A DNA stretch of 64,000 bases from the NCBI RefSeq assembly GCF_002355595.1, contig NZ_AP017422.1, positions 868,001 to 932,000 on the forward strand, in the 5' to 3' direction. This stretch comes from Filimonas lacunae (lineage in GTDB: Bacteria; Bacteroidota; Bacteroidia; Chitinophagales; Chitinophagaceae). Numbering within the stretch: the stretch's first letter is position 1; every line of letters starts with the position of its first letter. A program made the translations under genes and the position numbers. The notes beneath the pieces were generated by a model. The model did no database searches. It saw nothing but the letters and a program-made list of their open reading frames with translations, and was not told the origin of the DNA. Below are positions 1 to 8,289 of this stretch, piece after piece.

Positions 1-2750
1 ATGAACGGACGACGTTGTTTGTTGTTGGCAATGTGCAGTAGTAGCACCATCATGCCCAGCAGGGCGCTCAGACCAAAAAAGCCGTAGCTTCCGGTGATAA
101 TGGCTACGTGTATCATTAGCCAGTATGATTTCAGTACAGGCACCAATTGAGTAATCTGTGGATTCATTTGAGCTCCACCGTGTGCAAAGCCCATTAATAT
201 CACTGCTATTAATGCGCCTGCGGCTGGTATAAAAGAGTTGCTGTTTTTGTACAGGAGCAGGCCGGAAGTTAGTCCTATCAGGCTTATGAACATTACTGCT
301 TCATAACCATTGCTCCATGGTGCGTGGCCGGAAATGTACCAGCGAACACCCAAGCCAAATGCCTGCAATACAGCGGCTGCCATTAATAGCGAAATCAATA
401 CATCGATAGTATATCTTACTGCTTTTGCTTTGTTGAATAAGCTGATAAAGGATATGATTAAAAGCAGCGTGCCCGCCATAGCGTAGAAGATCATAAGCTT
501 AAAGAACATGTTCCAGTTGTTGAACCGTACCTCCCAGTTTATTTTAGCCTGGGATGGCATGATATTACCGCCAATTCTTACCTGGTATTGTTCTATCTGT
601 TGCAGTACTTCGTCTGCTTTGCTCCAATCGTTGGATTGCTGTGCATTTTGTATGGCTGAAAAATAGGCCAGCACCAATTGCTGTTCTTTTGTTTTAGGCG
701 CTTCCATGAAGTTGAGAGCGGTCCAGGTATTGTTTTTATCACCTGCTACGGGTATAATGCGCAGATAGGAGCCATTTAGCAGCATTTGAGCTGCCTGCAT
801 TTTGTCGTTCAGTTCAATCACCTCTTTATCATAGTTATCCTGATCGGCTGCTTTTTTAGCAAAGGAGGTATTGTATTGTTGCTCCAGTAAAAAGTGTGCT
901 TCGCCGGTGGTGTCTATTTGTAACAGGTTCATGATAGAGGTGTACCCGTCTGCATTGGCTTTGGTAAGCTGTAGCAGCTCATTGCCTCCTCTTTTATTTA
1001 CTTTAATGAAAGGGATGTATACCCAATCTAATGGCCGGGAGGATATAGACAGAAAAAACTGGTTGGCATCCAGGTTATAAAAACCATCCTTGCGGTACAG
1101 CTTTCTGATCACTTCCAGTGCCAGTGTGTTGATGGGTTCTATTCGTCCTTCTATATTTTGTACGGGTAGGTAGCCGAATAAGGTAGCATGTTTTTTATCA
1201 ATGCTTACTGTTTTGGCAAAGCTTTCGCCGGTGCTGTCTGTTGGGCGTGGATTGTTGGGCTTTTCGTGATTATGGTTATCTTGTGCTGATGCAAATTGTA
1301 CAGCGGATAACAATATCAGTAATATGGCCAGCTCTTTTTTAGAAGCAATGGATTTGAGTTGTTGCTTTAAAATAGAGAAGCGGGTGCCTTTCCAGAAGAG
1401 GGTGAAGAACATACCGGAGAATAGCATGGCGTACCCGATGTAGGTAAGCATTGTGCCTGTTTGATCGTGGTTAACAGAAAGTACTGTGCCTTTTTCATCG
1501 GGGTCGTAGCTGCTTTGGAAAAAGCGGAATCCACGATAGTGTAATATGTTGTTCATGAATATTCTGTAGGGCATTTGCTCGCCTGCGTCTTTTACCACTA
1601 CCTGTGATGCAAAGGAAGAAGGGGAGTTGCTGCCGGGGTATTTGTCCAGCTCAAACTTATCCAGATGAATATAAAAAGGAGTGTAGTAAAAGCGGGAGCC
1701 ATAGCCCATAGATATTTTATAATCTTTAAAAGGTACAATGGCCTGGTAGCCGGTTAGGCCTTTGCCACCGTAGAAGGCTACCGTATCCTGCTTGTTCTGA
1801 CTTTTGATGGCCATTACTACCAGATCGGGTGCGTAGGCATCTTTTTTAGGATCTCCTTCAAAGCGTTCGATATGGCCTTTTTGCGGATATTCGGGAATTA
1901 CGAATAAGGGGCCCATTTCCATATTATACAGGGCACGTAAGCGCAGCGGCTCTTTGGTATTCAATGCTTTGATGGTATCCGTTTCGCGGGTTGCCATTAC
2001 CATATAACGGGCAGGCAGTGCAGATGTGATGAACATCTGGTCGTTTTCGGAAGTGATGGCTACACCATCGGGTGTTTCTTTATTGAAACCTACTTCTACC
2101 CCTTGTATGGTTTTAGAAGTGCCGGAAGGGATATATACGTTGCGGCGGGCACCGTTTTCATTGCTTACCATGTGCAGTACCATTGGCTCGTTGCTGTTGG
2201 CAATGAGTGAGTCCTGCGCACGGGGAATGAAATCGATCAGGCGCATGTTTATTTTATCTCCCTGAAAAGTATAATCGGCTGAAAAACGGGGTTTCAGCAT
2301 GCTTAAAAATGCCGGGGAGTTATTAGGTATGAAGTTGGTTTTCTTGTCGGTATAGTTTTGCACATTGCTGTTGCTGGCAATCTGTACTTTAAAGAAGGTG
2401 GCGTCTGAAATAATCCTGTTTTCCATTTCGCCCTCGCGAATATGCATAGAGCCTTCAAAGCTAATATAGCGGGTAATGGCGCCACCCAGGAAAATGAAAA
2501 GAAACGCTATGTGAAAAACGAGTAGCGGCCATTTTTGCCTTTTGTATAGCTTGTAGCGGGCTATGTTACCTACAAAGTTAACTACCAGGATAACCATTAC
2601 CAGCTCGAACCACCAGGCGTTGTACACCAGTTCTTTGGCCACCGGGGTGCCGTAATCGTTCTCGATAAAAGTTGCTGCTGCCATTGAAAGCGCATATACT
2701 AATAACAACATTCCCATTGTGCGGGTCGAAAAAAGAATCCTCTTTACCAT
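1..2750 (-). CDS. ccsBA: Fused cytochrome c biogenesis protein CcsBA (ResB-CcsA), 3' end outside window
   Basis: This gene runs off the left edge; 916 codons are visible and the frame is open throughout. The N-terminus has three membrane segments (about residues 10-26, 44-61, 73-95), then a long ResB-like extracytoplasmic region closed by a segment near 432-452. A second extracytoplasmic stretch leads into the CcsA half from about residue 743. There the CcsA-type motif HAPWSNGYEA and the later run LVPVLKSYWLMIHVAI mark the heme-handling domain. The family exports heme and ligates it to apocytochromes c at the outer face of the inner membrane (system II). Fused Bacteroidota forms are usually a little over 1000 residues, so about 100-150 residues are probably missing. 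The ATG start at 2750 is preceded by a TAnnTTTG promoter box about 150 bp upstream. Confidence 0.9.
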   Translation of the reverse strand, partial: MVKRILFSTRTMGMLLLVYALSMAAATFIENDYGTPVAKELVYNAWWFELVMVILVVNFVGNIARYKLYKRQKWPLLVFHIAFLFIFLGGAITRYISFEGSMHIREGEMENRIISDATFFKVQIASNSNVQNYTDKKTNFIPNNSPAFLSMLKPRFSADYTFQGDKINMRLIDFIPRAQDSLIANSNEPMVLHMVSNENGARRNVYIPSGTSKTIQGVEVGFNKETPDGVAITSENDQMFITSALPARYMVMATRETDTIKALNTKEPLRLRALYNMEMGPLFVIPEYPQKGHIERFEGDPKKDAYAPDLVVMAIKSQNKQDTVAFYGGKGLTGYQAIVPFKDYKISMGYGSRFYYTPFYIHLDKFELDKYPGSNSPSSFASQVVVKDAGEQMPYRIFMNNILHYRGFRFFQSSYDPDEKGTVLSVNHDQTGTMLTYIGYAMLFSGMFFTLFWKGTRFSILKQQLKSIASKKELAILLILLSAVQFASAQDNHNHEKPNNPRPTDSTGESFAKTVSIDKKHATLFGYLPVQNIEGRIEPINTLALEVIRKLYRKDGFYNLDANQFFLSISSRPLDWVYIPFIKVNKRGGNELLQLTKANADGYTSIMNLLQIDTTGEAHFLLEQQYNTSFAKKAADQDNYDKEVIELNDKMQAAQMLLNGSYLRIIPVAGDKNNTWTALNFMEAPKTKEQQLVLAYFSAIQNAQQSNDWSKADEVLQQIEQYQVRIGGNIMPSQAKINWEVRFNNWNMFFKLMIFYAMAGTLLLIISFISLFNKAKAVRYTIDVLISLLMAAAVLQAFGLGVRWYISGHAPWSNGYEAVMFISLIGLTSGLLLYKNSNSFIPAAGALIAVILMGFAHGGAQMNPQITQLVPVLKSYWLMIHVAIITGSYGFFGLSALLGMMVLLLHIANNKQRRPF

Positions 2751-2903
2751 ACGCTATTACTGAACACTCTATTGGAAAGTAATTAAGATTGGATACGTAA
2801 GGAGGTGCTGTAAGATCAGGCAGCAAAGGGGAGAATGGATTCTGTACACTCGCTGTTTCTGCTAAGCAGCGTGACTACTTTAGCACTCCTTCGGCCAACG
2901 GTG

Positions 2904-2911
2904 CAAAGGTA
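2904..2911 (-). promoter_or_regulatory. Bacteroidota -7 box for ccsBA
   Basis: Read on the minus strand this is TACCTTTG followed by CACC, an exact TAnnTTTG box. It lies about 150 bp upstream of the ccsBA start, implying a leader of roughly 145 nt. No clear -33 TTTG was seen at the usual spacing. Confidence 0.55.
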
Positions 2912-2984
2912 ACAGATTGTAGCATAGGCCGAAGTATAGAAATGAAACAATTCGGAATTGGTGTAAATTATTCTTTATCAGGTG

Positions 2985-3023
2985 TTTGTATAAATAAAAG
3001 GTGTTTCCTGATATGGAAACACC
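2985..3023 (-). terminator. Intrinsic terminator of the ankyrin gene pair
   Basis: Nine-base-pair perfect stem (GGTGTTTCC with GGAAACACC, 3000-3023, six-base loop) followed on the minus strand by a T-rich run. It lies 36 bp past the stop of the downstream ankyrin gene. Confidence 0.75.
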
Positions 3024-3058
3024 CCGTAACTATAATTATCTGTTAAAACGGACAGATT

Positions 3059-4246
3059 TTATGCTTTTGCCTTATAGGATTGCAGTAAAATAAGCTCTGT
3101 TATTTCGTTAAAGCCTTTGATATTGGAATAGTCTATGGCTTTTTGCTCTTTTACGTTCACGATGCTGCTATCGGCATTATTATCGAGCAGGTATTTAACG
3201 GTGTCTTTTTTGCCGTTGGCAGCGGCATAATGCAGGGGAGTATTGCCTGATTCGTCCTGGATGTTAATGTCTGCACCCTGTTCTATCAGCAATTTAACCA
3301 TGCTGAGGTTGCCTTTTTTCACCGCCATGTGTAACAGGCTTTCGCCACCGTAGCTATAGGAGGTGTTTAAGCTGAAACTGGCGTCTACTGACAGGTTGTT
3401 GGCGGTAGACACCCAATCGAGGTAGGCATTCATAGAGGTGGTGTCTTCGCCCAATGGTTTGCTGAAATTGACATCCATGCCATTTTCGAGGAACAGTTGA
3501 ACCATTTCTTTCTGGTTGTGTGCGCAGGCATACCAGATAGGAGCAAGGCCGGTATGGGTGGAGGTGGAAACGCTGGCGCCATGCTCTACCAATTGTTTGG
3601 CGATGGCTTTGTTGGCATCCTGGCAGGCTGTGAGCAGTGCGCTTTCGCCCGCATCGTTCAGGTGGTTTACATCTACTCCGTTTTGGAGCAGTGAGGTAAT
3701 TACCGGTATGGCTTTGGCACGAACAGCCAGGATAAGTGCATTGTCGCCGGCTTTATTTACAGCGTTGATGTCGGCTCCGTTATTTAGTAAAAGGTCTACC
3801 ATTTCTTTATGGCGCATTTGGGTAGCCAGTAAAAGAGCTGATTCGCCATTGTTGTTTAATGCATTTACATCTATTCCCTGTTCTACCAGTTTGGTGGCAA
3901 GCTCTTTTTGACCCAGGCGCGCGTTCAGGTGCAGCAGGCTATTGCCCGCATTGTCGTTAATGTTGTTGTTGGCGCCTTGTTCCAGCAGGTACAAGGCAGT
4001 TTGCTTTTGTTTTTGCAGGCAAGCGAAATATAAAGGAGTTTCACCAGCATGATCTTCGTAGTCTATATCGGCTCCGGCTTCTACCAGTGCTTTTACTATA
4101 TCTATATATCCACGGTGGGCGGCGTAGTGCAGGGCTGTACGGCCGCGTTCATCGGTATAGGTAACGTCTGCTTCTTTATTGGCCAGTAGTAGTTCGGCAA
4201 TTTTACGGTTGCCGTTTTCGCAGGCAATGATAAATGACATGGACAT
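3059..4246 (-). CDS. Ankyrin-repeat protein (395 aa)
   Basis: The protein is almost entirely ankyrin repeats: about ten copies of the 33-residue unit with hallmark G-TALHYAA, V-ALVEAGAD and G-TPLHYAA motifs spaced regularly from residue 1 to about 385. Repeats around residues 240-300 are irregular, with an insertion (SMNAYLDWVSTANN region). No signal peptide or membrane segment is visible, so it is predicted cytoplasmic. Ankyrin arrays mediate protein-protein binding; the partner is unknown. It starts 2 bp after the stop of the upstream ankyrin gene and is followed by a strong terminator, so the two genes form a bicistronic unit. An MSMS start at 4246 was kept because of the tight coupling; the ATG two codons in is an alternative. 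Confidence 0.9.
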   Translation of the reverse strand: MSMSFIIACENGNRKIAELLLANKEADVTYTDERGRTALHYAAHRGYIDIVKALVEAGADIDYEDHAGETPLYFACLQKQKQTALYLLEQGANNNINDNAGNSLLHLNARLGQKELATKLVEQGIDVNALNNNGESALLLATQMRHKEMVDLLLNNGADINAVNKAGDNALILAVRAKAIPVITSLLQNGVDVNHLNDAGESALLTACQDANKAIAKQLVEHGASVSTSTHTGLAPIWYACAHNQKEMVQLFLENGMDVNFSKPLGEDTTSMNAYLDWVSTANNLSVDASFSLNTSYSYGGESLLHMAVKKGNLSMVKLLIEQGADINIQDESGNTPLHYAAANGKKDTVKYLLDNNADSSIVNVKEQKAIDYSNIKGFNEITELILLQSYKAKA

Positions 4247-4248
4247 GG

Positions 4249-5439
4249 TTAGTTGTTTTTGTGTTGCATGAGAAGATCTACGGTTTTAACTTTCAGGTTG
4301 TCTTTTGCGGCCAGCATCATAGGCGTTTCTTCCTGGTTGTTGGTAATAGTTGCATCTGCACCGGCTTCCAATAATAGTTTTACTTTCTGATATAGTTTGC
4401 GGGCTGCATCCTGATCGTAATTGACATTGAACGCGCATACTTTGTGCAGGATGGTGTTGCCCTGGTCATCCTGACGGTTGATGTCGATAACGCCGGTGGT
4501 CAGCACTGCTTTTAATGCTTCGGGTGCTTTTTCTGCCAGCCAGTCTATGCCCGATTTGGGTACGTGGTAGTAAGGAGATGCCTGGTAAATGCTGGCACCG
4601 TCTTCTAACATCTGCAGCAGTAGTGCTATTGTGTCGGGGGAGGCTGCATAGGCCATGCGTAGGTAGCCGGTAAGTATGTACTCTCCTTCCTTGTTGGCGC
4701 TGTCAAAGTCTGGTGAAGTGTATTCTTTCAATTTATCGTAAGCGCTTTTGTTTTGTTGTTCTACTACGGCGTAATAGAATGCGCTATTGCCTTTATTATC
4801 CAGCTCGTTGGCATCGGCTCCGTTTTGTAACAGCAGGTCCAGGTAATTATTCTTTCCCCGCTGTACGGCCAGCATCAGGGGCGTAGTGCCTACAATGTTT
4901 CTATGGTTTACGTCTACCCCATTGGATAATAACAATTCTATGTAGGCTTTGCCTTTGGCTTCGTCCAGCATGCCTTTGTTTATTACACTGTAGATGAGGT
5001 TCATGTCTGCATTGTTCTTGTATTGCACATCGCAGCCTTGTTCTATCAGGCATTTTATAATAGCGGGATCTGCCGCTTCTTCCATGCAAAACTGCAGTAC
5101 GGTGGTGTCGCGGACTTCATCGTTTTTGTTCTGTATTTTTTGCAGGAAGCTGCGAAGGAAGGTAAGTGTATCTTCTTCGCCTTTCAGGCTCATGGCAATG
5201 TTTTTGAATACGGAACGATCCAGTGTGTCGTATTCGTATACATCCGTTTCTATCAGGCCGTGTTCAATAAGCTTATCAATAAGGTCGAAGGCTTTACCCC
5301 GCAGTATACTATTGATGATTTGTGATTTGTTGTTTTCTACGTACTGGCCTGAAAGTGGTTCGCCATTTTGTAGTTGTTCTCGTGCCTCGCTAAAGTTGCC
5401 ACGCATAATGGCTTCTGCAACTGCCTTTTCTGATGTCAT
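4249..5439 (-). CDS. Ankyrin-repeat protein (396 aa), first gene of the pair
   Basis: This protein is related in layout to its downstream neighbour but more divergent. The first about 110 residues are helical without clean repeats (MTSEKAVAEAIMRGNFSEAR start). Ankyrin units follow, recognisable at IIKCLIEQGCDVQYKNN, IELLLSNGVDVNHRN-GTTPLMLA, LDLLLQNGADANELDN and KLLLEAGADATITNNQEETP. It has no signal peptide. The stop codon is 2 bp before the next start, so translation of the pair is probably coupled. The two share architecture but not close sequence identity, suggesting an old duplication. Upstream (5440-5530) no convincing promoter box was found. A terminator for a different minus-strand transcript lies at 5533-5561. 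Confidence 0.88.
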   Translation of the reverse strand: MTSEKAVAEAIMRGNFSEAREQLQNGEPLSGQYVENNKSQIINSILRGKAFDLIDKLIEHGLIETDVYEYDTLDRSVFKNIAMSLKGEEDTLTFLRSFLQKIQNKNDEVRDTTVLQFCMEEAADPAIIKCLIEQGCDVQYKNNADMNLIYSVINKGMLDEAKGKAYIELLLSNGVDVNHRNIVGTTPLMLAVQRGKNNYLDLLLQNGADANELDNKGNSAFYYAVVEQQNKSAYDKLKEYTSPDFDSANKEGEYILTGYLRMAYAASPDTIALLLQMLEDGASIYQASPYYHVPKSGIDWLAEKAPEALKAVLTTGVIDINRQDDQGNTILHKVCAFNVNYDQDAARKLYQKVKLLLEAGADATITNNQEETPMMLAAKDNLKVKTVDLLMQHKNN

Positions 5440-5532
5440 GTTTGTGTTTTAAGGTAGTGTTACTAATAGTGTAGGCTTAGGGTATTGGATTTTTGATGCT
5501 GCTACTGTAAATCAGGTGCTGGTTGCTGCAAA

Positions 5533-5561
5533 AAAAAGGCCAATTATGTATTGGCCTTTTT
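5533..5561 (-). terminator. Strong intrinsic terminator directly after a small minus-strand reading frame
   Basis: Twelve-base-pair perfect stem AAAAAGGCCAAT with ATTGGCCTTTTT and a five-base loop, with a run of eight T on the minus strand. It starts 2 bp past a TAA stop at 5564-5566 and upstream of the ankyrin operon, so it ends some other minus-strand transcript. Confidence 0.7.
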
Positions 5562-5563
5562 AC

Positions 5564-5650
5564 TTAGTCTTCTTCCTGTTCGCCCCAAGCTAGTTCAATA
5601 TCAATGAACTGGATAAAGAGAGCGCATACTTCGTTATTTTCATCATAACC
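5564..5650 (-). pseudogene. Possible 3' remnant of a small or truncated gene
   Basis: The last 28 codons before the TAA at 5564 read GYDENNEV...IELAWGEQEED, an acidic tail that looks like a natural C-terminus, and the stop is followed at once by a strong terminator. Upstream the same frame runs into sequence antisense to the 5688-6644 gene and its promoter, where the peptide looks non-coding. No ATG lies close to the sensible part. This may be the 3' end of a gene whose 5' part was replaced. It could equally be chance. Confidence 0.25.
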
Positions 5651-5668
5651 GAAATTGCTTCTCTTTTG

Positions 5669-5676
5669 TATATTTG
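5669..5676 (+). promoter_or_regulatory. -7 box TATATTTG for the membrane SRPBCC gene
   Basis: Exact TAnnTTTG match 12 bp before the ATG at 5688, so the mRNA would have a very short leader. The box also supports the choice of the ATG over the upstream TTG at 5655, which lies before the promoter. Confidence 0.6.
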
Positions 5677-5687
5677 AAACAATATAT

Positions 5688-6644
5688 ATGAGAAAAATAC
5701 TGCAAGACCGAAGCTTTCGCCTATCTATTCTTTTAACGCTTATCTTCTTTGGCACAGGTATTACTTTTCTGTTGCTAGGCCTGGCAGATTATAGCTGGAT
5801 ATTATTTGTGTTATTGCCTGTTGTATTAGGCATTTCCATAGGGGCCTTACCTGATCATAAATGGGCAATGAGGGGTGCTGTGCTGGCAGCTGTAATTGCT
5901 CTTTTCTTTCTGCTGGCGGCGGGTTTATCCGGCTTTGTATGTGTGTTGATGACTTTGCCCTTTATTATTCCGCTGATGTTTTTGGGTAGTGTGCTGACGC
6001 ATCTGGCGAACCGTTATAAAGAATTAAAAAACGTGGATAATCTGCCGGTGCTGTTGTTGCCTTTAATTCCTTTTTTGATTGCTGCGCCTGCGGAACACAT
6101 GGTGAAGAAAGATAAAGAAGAAGTGGTGAGTGTGCAAACGGTGCAAGTATTTGCTTATACACCGGAGCAGGTATATGAAACCATTAAATCGGTGGATACC
6201 CTACAGGGGGAGAAACCCTGGTTAATGTACCTGGACTTACCGGTGCCTTATAAATGTGTGCTGGAGAAAGAGGAGGTGGGTGGAAGGCGTACCTGCTATT
6301 TTACCGGAGGCAATCTTAGCCGGGGGGATTTTGGAGGTGGTACTATTGAAGAGAAGATAGTGGAGCTGCAAAAGGCGAAAGTGTTGCGTATGGATGTAAC
6401 GGAGTATAACCTGATTGGACGTAAATGGCTGGGCTTTCGGGAAGCTGCTTATTATTTTGATGCAGTGGGGCCGGATAGTTGTAAACTTACCCGGATAACC
6501 ACCTATACTTCACAATTAACACCCCGTGTGTATTGGGAGCCATTGGAGAAGCTGGGGATACGGCAGGAGCATGATTATGTATTTGCTAACCTGGCTAGCG
6601 ACTTACTGCATAGGTATGGTAAAAAGCCCGGGATTGGTGAATAG
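5688..6644 (+). CDS. Membrane protein with C-terminal SRPBCC (polyketide-cyclase-like) domain
   Basis: The 318-residue protein starts MRKILQDRSF. The first about 130 residues carry four to five hydrophobic segments (LSILLTLIFFGTGITFLLL, WILFVLLPVVLGISIGAL, VLAAVIALFFLLAAGLSGF, LMTLPFIIPLMFLGSVL, and a shorter one near LPVLLLPLIPFLIA). Residues about 140-310 form a soluble domain with the features of the START/SRPBCC fold: TVQVFAYTPEQVYETIKSVD at its start and LTRITTYTSQLTPRVYWEPL near its end. That fold binds hydrophobic ligands in a cavity; the ligand here is unknown. The gene stands alone, with its own promoter box just upstream and a 68-bp gap to the next gene. The domain call is made from pattern recognition only. 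Confidence 0.75.
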   Translation: MRKILQDRSFRLSILLTLIFFGTGITFLLLGLADYSWILFVLLPVVLGISIGALPDHKWAMRGAVLAAVIALFFLLAAGLSGFVCVLMTLPFIIPLMFLGSVLTHLANRYKELKNVDNLPVLLLPLIPFLIAAPAEHMVKKDKEEVVSVQTVQVFAYTPEQVYETIKSVDTLQGEKPWLMYLDLPVPYKCVLEKEEVGGRRTCYFTGGNLSRGDFGGGTIEEKIVELQKAKVLRMDVTEYNLIGRKWLGFREAAYYFDAVGPDSCKLTRITTYTSQLTPRVYWEPLEKLGIRQEHDYVFANLASDLLHRYGKKPGIGE

Positions 6645-6712
6645 CTGGAAAAAATGTATATTGATACTGATAATGTATCCATATTTTATTTATAACCAGA
6701 AAACGCTATTCC

Positions 6713-7195
6713 ATGAAAAGGTGTTTTGTAATGACATTGCTAATGTTATCTTTTGCGCTGAAGTATGAAGCTGTCAATGCCCAACAATTGGATACAGCTA
6801 AGGAAGTAATGGCTATTAAGCAGTTGATTAAAAACTATGAAGATGCCTGGAACAGGCATGATGCAAAAGGGTTGGCTGATAATTATGATACGAATGCTAC
6901 CTGGGTAAATTGGTTTGGCGCTTACTATATAGGTAAGAAAGATATTCAGCAGCATTATGAAACGGTGCATACTACTTATTTTAAACCTACACATTACTAT
7001 ACCCGCGCTATTGAAGATATCACATTTATAAAGCCGGATGTGGCTATTGCCCATGTACGTACAGGGCTTACCGGTGATGCACGTTATCCGGGGCAAATAT
7101 TTGAATTTCGCCGAATGATTGTGCTAACCAGGCATGGGAGCAGTTGGTTGATATTTGCGGGGCAGAATGCTAAATTAAATGAAGGCATAAAATGA
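6713..7195 (+). CDS. Secreted SnoaL-like / DUF4440 family protein
   Basis: The 160-residue product has a signal peptide (MKRCFVMTLLMLSF...VNAQQ, cleavage near residue 24). The rest fits the NTF2-like fold of the DUF4440/SgcJ group: IKQLIKNYEDAWNRHDAKGL, NYDTNATWVNWFG with GKKDIQQHYE, IAHVRTGLTG and the C-terminal strand SSWLIFAGQNAKL. These proteins are small cone-shaped barrels that bind or convert small molecules; no substrate can be named. The ATG at 6713 gives a complete signal peptide. A 15-bp bidirectional terminator hairpin begins 3 bp after the stop and is shared with the convergent DUF4142 gene. Confidence 0.85.
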   Translation: MKRCFVMTLLMLSFALKYEAVNAQQLDTAKEVMAIKQLIKNYEDAWNRHDAKGLADNYDTNATWVNWFGAYYIGKKDIQQHYETVHTTYFKPTHYYTRAIEDITFIKPDVAIAHVRTGLTGDARYPGQIFEFRRMIVLTRHGSSWLIFAGQNAKLNEGIK

Positions 7196-7197
7196 TA

Positions 7198-7235
7198 AGA
7201 AGGCCGATGAAAGGAAATTATTTCATCGGCCTTCT
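7198..7235. terminator. Bidirectional terminator between convergent genes
   Basis: Perfect 15-bp stem (7198-7212 with 7221-7235, eight-base loop GGAAATTA). It lies 2 bp after the stop at 7195 and 17 bp from the end of the convergent gene at 7253. Confidence 0.8.
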
Positions 7236-7252
7236 GTGTCTATAGCTTTTAT

Positions 7253-7849
7253 TTAGTTCTTCTTTCCTGTAATAGCTTTTGCTGAATCCAGGTGTTTTTG
7301 TAATGTGGGTAATGTGGTAGATGCAAATGTTTTTATATCCAGATCTTTCACATCGCTACTTGCTTTCTGAAATTTGTCGATGTCTTTGTTGTGGTCGCTA
7401 ACCATCATGTCCATGTAAGCTTTATCAAAGTCTTTGCCTTTTTTCTTACTCAGCTCTTCCATATGTTTTTTAGCATCATTGCCCAGGCTGTCCGGTAATA
7501 CTATGTCTTTACGTCTAGCGAGATCTTTCAATTTAGCGTTGGCTTCGCCATGGTCTTTTTCCAACATAGCTCCATAATCTTTTACACGTTGGCTGGCAGC
7601 ATTTGTTTGTGCTAATTTGCCCATTTCCACTTCCATTAAACCGCCATTAGCAGCTTCTACGGCAAAGTCGGTAGTTGTTTTGTCGGCTGGTGTGGCTGTA
7701 GTAACATTGCCGGAAGAGTCCCGATTTTTAATAATAGAATCATTTGCTTGTTTGGCGCTATCCACGCTGTCCTGATTGTTGGAGCCGTTTCCGCAGGCGC
7801 AGAAGATACCTATGCCGGCAGCTAATAATAATCCGTTTACAGTTTTCAT
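7253..7849 (-). CDS. DUF4142 family lipoprotein
   Basis: The 198-residue protein has a lipoprotein-type leader (MKTVNGLLLAAGIGIFCAC; the acylated cysteine is one of the two near residues 18-20). A Ser/Asp/Asn/Thr-rich linker follows to about residue 60, then a helical DUF4142 domain: DFAVEAANGGLMEVEMGKLA, QRVKDYGAMLEKDHGEAN and YMDMMVSDHNKDIDKFQKAS. DUF4142 is a ferritin-like four-helix family found often in Bacteroidota and Proteobacteria envelopes. Its role is not settled, and the usual metal ligands cannot be assigned from sequence alone. The gene stands alone with a shared terminator downstream. Confidence 0.88.
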   Translation of the reverse strand: MKTVNGLLLAAGIGIFCACGNGSNNQDSVDSAKQANDSIIKNRDSSGNVTTATPADKTTTDFAVEAANGGLMEVEMGKLAQTNAASQRVKDYGAMLEKDHGEANAKLKDLARRKDIVLPDSLGNDAKKHMEELSKKKGKDFDKAYMDMMVSDHNKDIDKFQKASSDVKDLDIKTFASTTLPTLQKHLDSAKAITGKKN

Positions 7850-8289
7850 ATTTTTCTTTTTAGTTAGACTGGTATCAGGAATTCAAAACGCAGGCCAACT
7901 TCAAAAAAAATAAGGGGTGGGGAGTATGCTACTCGTGTATTTGCATGTGAAGAGGGTGGTTGCATCTTGTATTACTATAATACGCTGCTGATATTCTACA
8001 AATAGGGAAATTCAATATTTATTGGAATGCAGGGTATGATTTTATTGTGTAAGGCAAACGAAATCGTGCTGAGTAATTATTTCAGCAGGTTTTAGTTTTA
8101 TAGTGGTAAAGTTATTATGGATAGAATCCAGCGCTAATAAAAAGATAGGTATGACCTGTTCTTAAAAACGAAGCCTTTATTTCTTTGGGGTGTGGTTTCT
8201 TTTGTTCCGATTTATACAATGAGGGGGTAGGTGGACGGCTTATTTTGTGCTGGTAAAGTATCGTATCTTTAACAGCAAAGCTTATTAGC
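7850..8289. other. 440-bp intergenic region
   Basis: No reading frame worth calling was seen on either strand. It must hold the promoter of the DUF4142 gene (no clear TAnnTTTG) and that of the AraC gene. A near box TATCTTTA lies at about 8265-8272, 18 bp before the GTG start, and the candidate AraC operator is at 8204-8225. Confidence 0.6.
8204..8225 (+). promoter_or_regulatory. Candidate AraC-type operator, copy 1
   Basis: GTTCCGATTTATACAAT followed by a G-rich tail, ending about 70 bp before the regulator start. The same 17-mer with a single change recurs at 9114-9130, about 62 bp before the neighbouring enzyme gene. Same strand, same distance and near identity suggest a regulator binding site at both promoters. 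Confidence 0.55.
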
